Assembly (NCBI GenBank): GCA_026018925.1
Contig: JAKSZU010000011.1
Location: forward strand, 5,027,985-5,091,984
DNA: 64,000 nucleotides
Direction of reading: 5' to 3'
DNA from: Tupaia tana
Taxonomy: Eukaryota > Chordata > Mammalia > Scandentia > Tupaiidae
Part shown: positions 61,717 to 64,000 of the stretch, piece after piece
Layout: every line of letters starts with the position of its first letter
Position numbering within the stretch: the stretch's first letter is position 1
Notes under the pieces: generated by a model
Told to the model about the DNA's origin: nothing
Database searches by the model: none
The model's input: only the letters and a program-made list of their open reading frames with translations
Translations under genes and position numbers: made by a program

Positions 61717-62639
61717 TTACACATCACCAAACAGATTCAAAGTTTAAAGTTTAAATTTTCTTCCTTTTATTTTTTACTTTAAAATTGGTTTTATTTCATG
61801 TGCAAATAATGGTCAGGTGTTCTACCCATAAATTCTCTTTTCACAAAACAATTTGGAGGTTTTTTTTTTATTTTATTTTTTATGAAAACCACACCCAAAA
61901 TTTTAAAAGATACTGAAATTCCTCTGTTTCTAAATCATAGCTAGGCTAGAAACATAAAGGTTATCTGGTATACCAGGGATCACAAGTTACAAGTGAGTAC
62001 TGTCAAAGTGGAAATTATACAATCTAGTCATTACAGGCAAAGATTATTCCACTCTCGTCCTCAACATCCAAGCACCTCTCAGAACAGTTAAATCAGGTCG
62101 ACAGTCCAGCATACTAGGCTTTGTTACATAAGGCCATTATGTTCTTCTAAGATGCTAACAAACCAAAACAAGAAACACCAAAATCAAAACAAAACATACT
62201 AGAAACTGTCACAGAAACTGTAAGTTCCTTGCAGTATCCCCCTTTCTACAACATTAATAAAGGTGATATGTTAATATTAAAAAAGAACATTTTATATCAC
62301 CAGCCATGCATTTTTATCATTAGCTTTTACATAAATGCTGCCTTGTTCTATATCCAAAAGGCACAACCATTTTATCCTCACAATTCACTTCAGTATTTAT
62401 AAAAAAGTTTTCATGATTTACATAAGCACATCTATCAGTGAAAATTTAACACTGAAATGTAATCTGACATCCATAATATCTCATGTTTTGTAGACAGCAA
62501 TGTAGGAGAGATGTATTTTTAATCACCTTTCATCTGAATGACCTTATGTAAAAGAAAAAACATCAATAATTTAGAAGTTCTATGTCTCCAAAGGAGATTT
62601 CCACATGTACACATAGAAATGGGTACGAGGTTAATTTTT
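61717..62639 (-). other. Probable 3'UTR of the RSL24D1 retrocopy plus flank
   Basis: Single-copy AT-rich sequence directly 3' of the RSL24D1 coding part. A T-rich run at 61,860-61,889 is a plausible poly(A) of the retrocopy. Not proven. Confidence 0.35.
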
Positions 62640-63157
62640 AAGAAATGTCTTCCATGTCCACATCCTGTTGTAACTGCTGTACCATTTTTTCTTCCAGCCG
62701 TTTTCCTTTGCCTGCAAGAGGGGCCCAGATAAGATGAATGTTTTGCTTGACTTCTTTGATGTCCTGAACTTTCTGTAGCTCTTTGTTTTTCTTCAATCTG
62801 TTCATAATAAATTTAGCTTGATGTTTCTGTTTGATCTCTTCAACTCTTTTCATTGCATCAATAGTTTTATTCCACAGCTCTCACTGGTATTTGACAGGTT
62901 CATTTCTACGTTTTTCAAATTCAAATGAATTATCCACTGTAAGCTCTTTACCAGCTGCTTTCCAGAATGTCTTAGTCCACCTGACCTTGCGAGGATTGCG
63001 CTTCTTTTTAAAGTTTTTTATGACATTTGGATTTACAGAATCTGAACACCTTGCAGTCATTGCAGACGAACATCATGCCATGGCCGGGATAGATGGGCCC
63101 CAAGCAGAAATAACTCTTCTCGATAGGCATGTTGGTCCTGCGTGGGGAGCCACGGAC
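62640..63157 (-). pseudogene. RSL24D1: RSL24D1 processed pseudogene
   Basis: Intronless copy of the mRNA of the 60S ribosome-biogenesis factor RSL24D1 (yeast Rlp24 relative). On the - strand: a start region near 63,133 (ATGCCTATCGAGAAG), [30 protein letters not shown], a frameshift at about 63,015, [33 protein letters not shown], a stop replacing Arg at about 62,885, then [20 protein letters not shown] and [17 protein letters not shown] to the C-terminal DVDMEDIS. The DCK.xxR zinc-binding residues are mostly kept. One frameshift and one nonsense codon make it non-coding. Confidence 0.93.
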
Positions 63158-63462
63158 TGTTCCTTTTTTTTTTTTTTTTTAGACTTCCAGTTATTATTTT
63201 GAACTTGTGTTAATTTTTTTGCTAAATTCAAAAGATCCAAAATATTAGGTTTAGAAAATGTTTAGGCACCATTTAATTACAGGCAGGCAAATGTACTCTA
63301 TTTCTCACATATCCTATTGCCAAGTAATTATGGGGACAAGAGTTTACAACCATGGAACTTACCATTGACTTGAGAGTGACTGTGTCCTTCCTGAGATGTT
63401 ACCTGTGTTACCACTTTTGTGTTTTTATGTGCACTTTCCTTGCCCATAAGAAATGCAAAACA

Positions 63463-63708
63463 GGGACCAGCAGATGACTTAATGGTTACATCGCTGGACT
63501 CCCACATGGCCAATGGTAGTTTGAGTCTCAGACCAGGTGGCCTCAAACTCATGTTGGGTGCATGTGCATGCATGCCCTAAATCCCAAGAGGAGAATGGAA
63601 GGGGAAGGATTGTGGCATGGCTATTTCTCACTTTATGTCTCTCTCTATCTCTCTGGTGAGCACATGTGCCCTATAGCAAACAAAACAAAACAAAACTCTA
63701 AAAAAAAT
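63463..63708 (+). mobile_element. SINE-L copy
   Basis: Head GGGACCAGCAGATGACTTAA, full body, tail CCCTATAGCAAACAAAACAA; duplication AAATGCAAAACA on both sides. Confidence 0.92.
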
Positions 63709-63962
63709 GCAAAACAATATTCTTCCATGCTTCAAAAATATCCCAAACCTTTTCCATACCTTTTGAAAGTCACACGTTCTCACTTTATTCTCATTTTCAA
63801 GAAATGGAAGTATATCTTAGTAAGAAGACTGTTAGTTTACATTCTGTGAATAGCTGCTATGGCAAAGTGCCACAGATGAGGTGGCCTTGAAAAATATTAA
63901 GACAAATCAAAATGGAATTTCAGAGTTCACCAAAACTCAGTATTTGGAATTTACACACACTC
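63709..63962. other. Unassigned sequence
   Basis: Nothing recognised. Confidence 0.4.
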
Positions 63963-64000
63963 TTTTTTATTATTATTTTGTTTTGCTATGGGACTTATGT
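63963..64000 (-). mobile_element. Start of another SINE-L, cut by the window end
   Basis: TTTTTTATTATTATTTTGTTTTGCTATGGGACTTATGT is the oligo(T)/GCTATAGGGCGCATGT tail in reverse. Confidence 0.6.

Overview
This window is nuclear DNA of a placental mammal. It carries a KRAB C2H2 zinc-finger gene with conventional splice sites, LINE-1 (L1) retrotransposons of several ages, intronless retrocopies of known mammalian mRNAs, a eutherian MaLR-type LTR and a gammaretrovirus-like endogenous provirus remnant. About fifty copies of a tRNA-derived SINE not found in human or mouse fill the space between them. Its long form (SINE-L, about 250 bp) has a tRNA-like head with a B box close to GGTTCGAGTCC, a unique body and a tail ending in CTATAGCAAAAACCTCTC plus oligo(A). 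Its short form (SINE-S, about 130 bp) has the same kind of head and ends in TTTGGTCAAATTAAAAT(A)n. I could not fix the species from sequence alone. A colugo-like lineage is one weak guess from the tRNA-SINE style.

Layout. 1-3,400: L1 and SINE fragments. 3,385-3,800: a solo LTR. 4,200-4,448: a GC-richer promoter and first exon. 4,449-30,800: the introns of the zinc-finger gene on the + strand, with coding exons at 11,039, 12,990, 29,974 and 30,801. The introns hold a nearly complete old L1 on the - strand (15,050-26,230). That L1 was broken up by a nucleolin retrocopy, several SINEs and an L1 insertion that appears to have carried along about 1 kb of 187-bp satellite-like repeats. A second L1 (27,552-29,860, + strand) seems to lack ORF2. 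30,801-31,931 is the zinc-finger exon; its ancestral array ran on to about 32,990 but is cut by a frameshift and nested SINEs.

33,000-46,950 is SINE-rich, with L1 3' ends and a 5'-complete L1 ORF1 region (43,920-45,895). It also holds an inverted duplication of about 1.05 kb (40,891-41,925 against 45,895-46,949) containing a palindromic hairpin that recurs at 13,318. 46,950-48,420 is an L1 3' half. 48,430-50,340 is a retrocopy in which STK39 sequence is joined to SUB1 sequence on one strand. 51,480-52,601 is an ERV env remnant with its 3' LTR. 55,297-61,345 is a full-length, flanked L1 with intact ORF1, an ORF2 carrying two lesions, and a 5'UTR built from 158-bp tandem monomers. 62,640-63,157 is an RSL24D1 retrocopy.

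The only candidate functional host gene is the KRAB zinc-finger gene. Everything else is retrotransposon activity acting in trans (SINEs and mRNA retrocopies) or in cis (L1). KRAB zinc-finger proteins usually repress such elements, so gene and surroundings fit together biologically, but no specific target can be read from the sequence.
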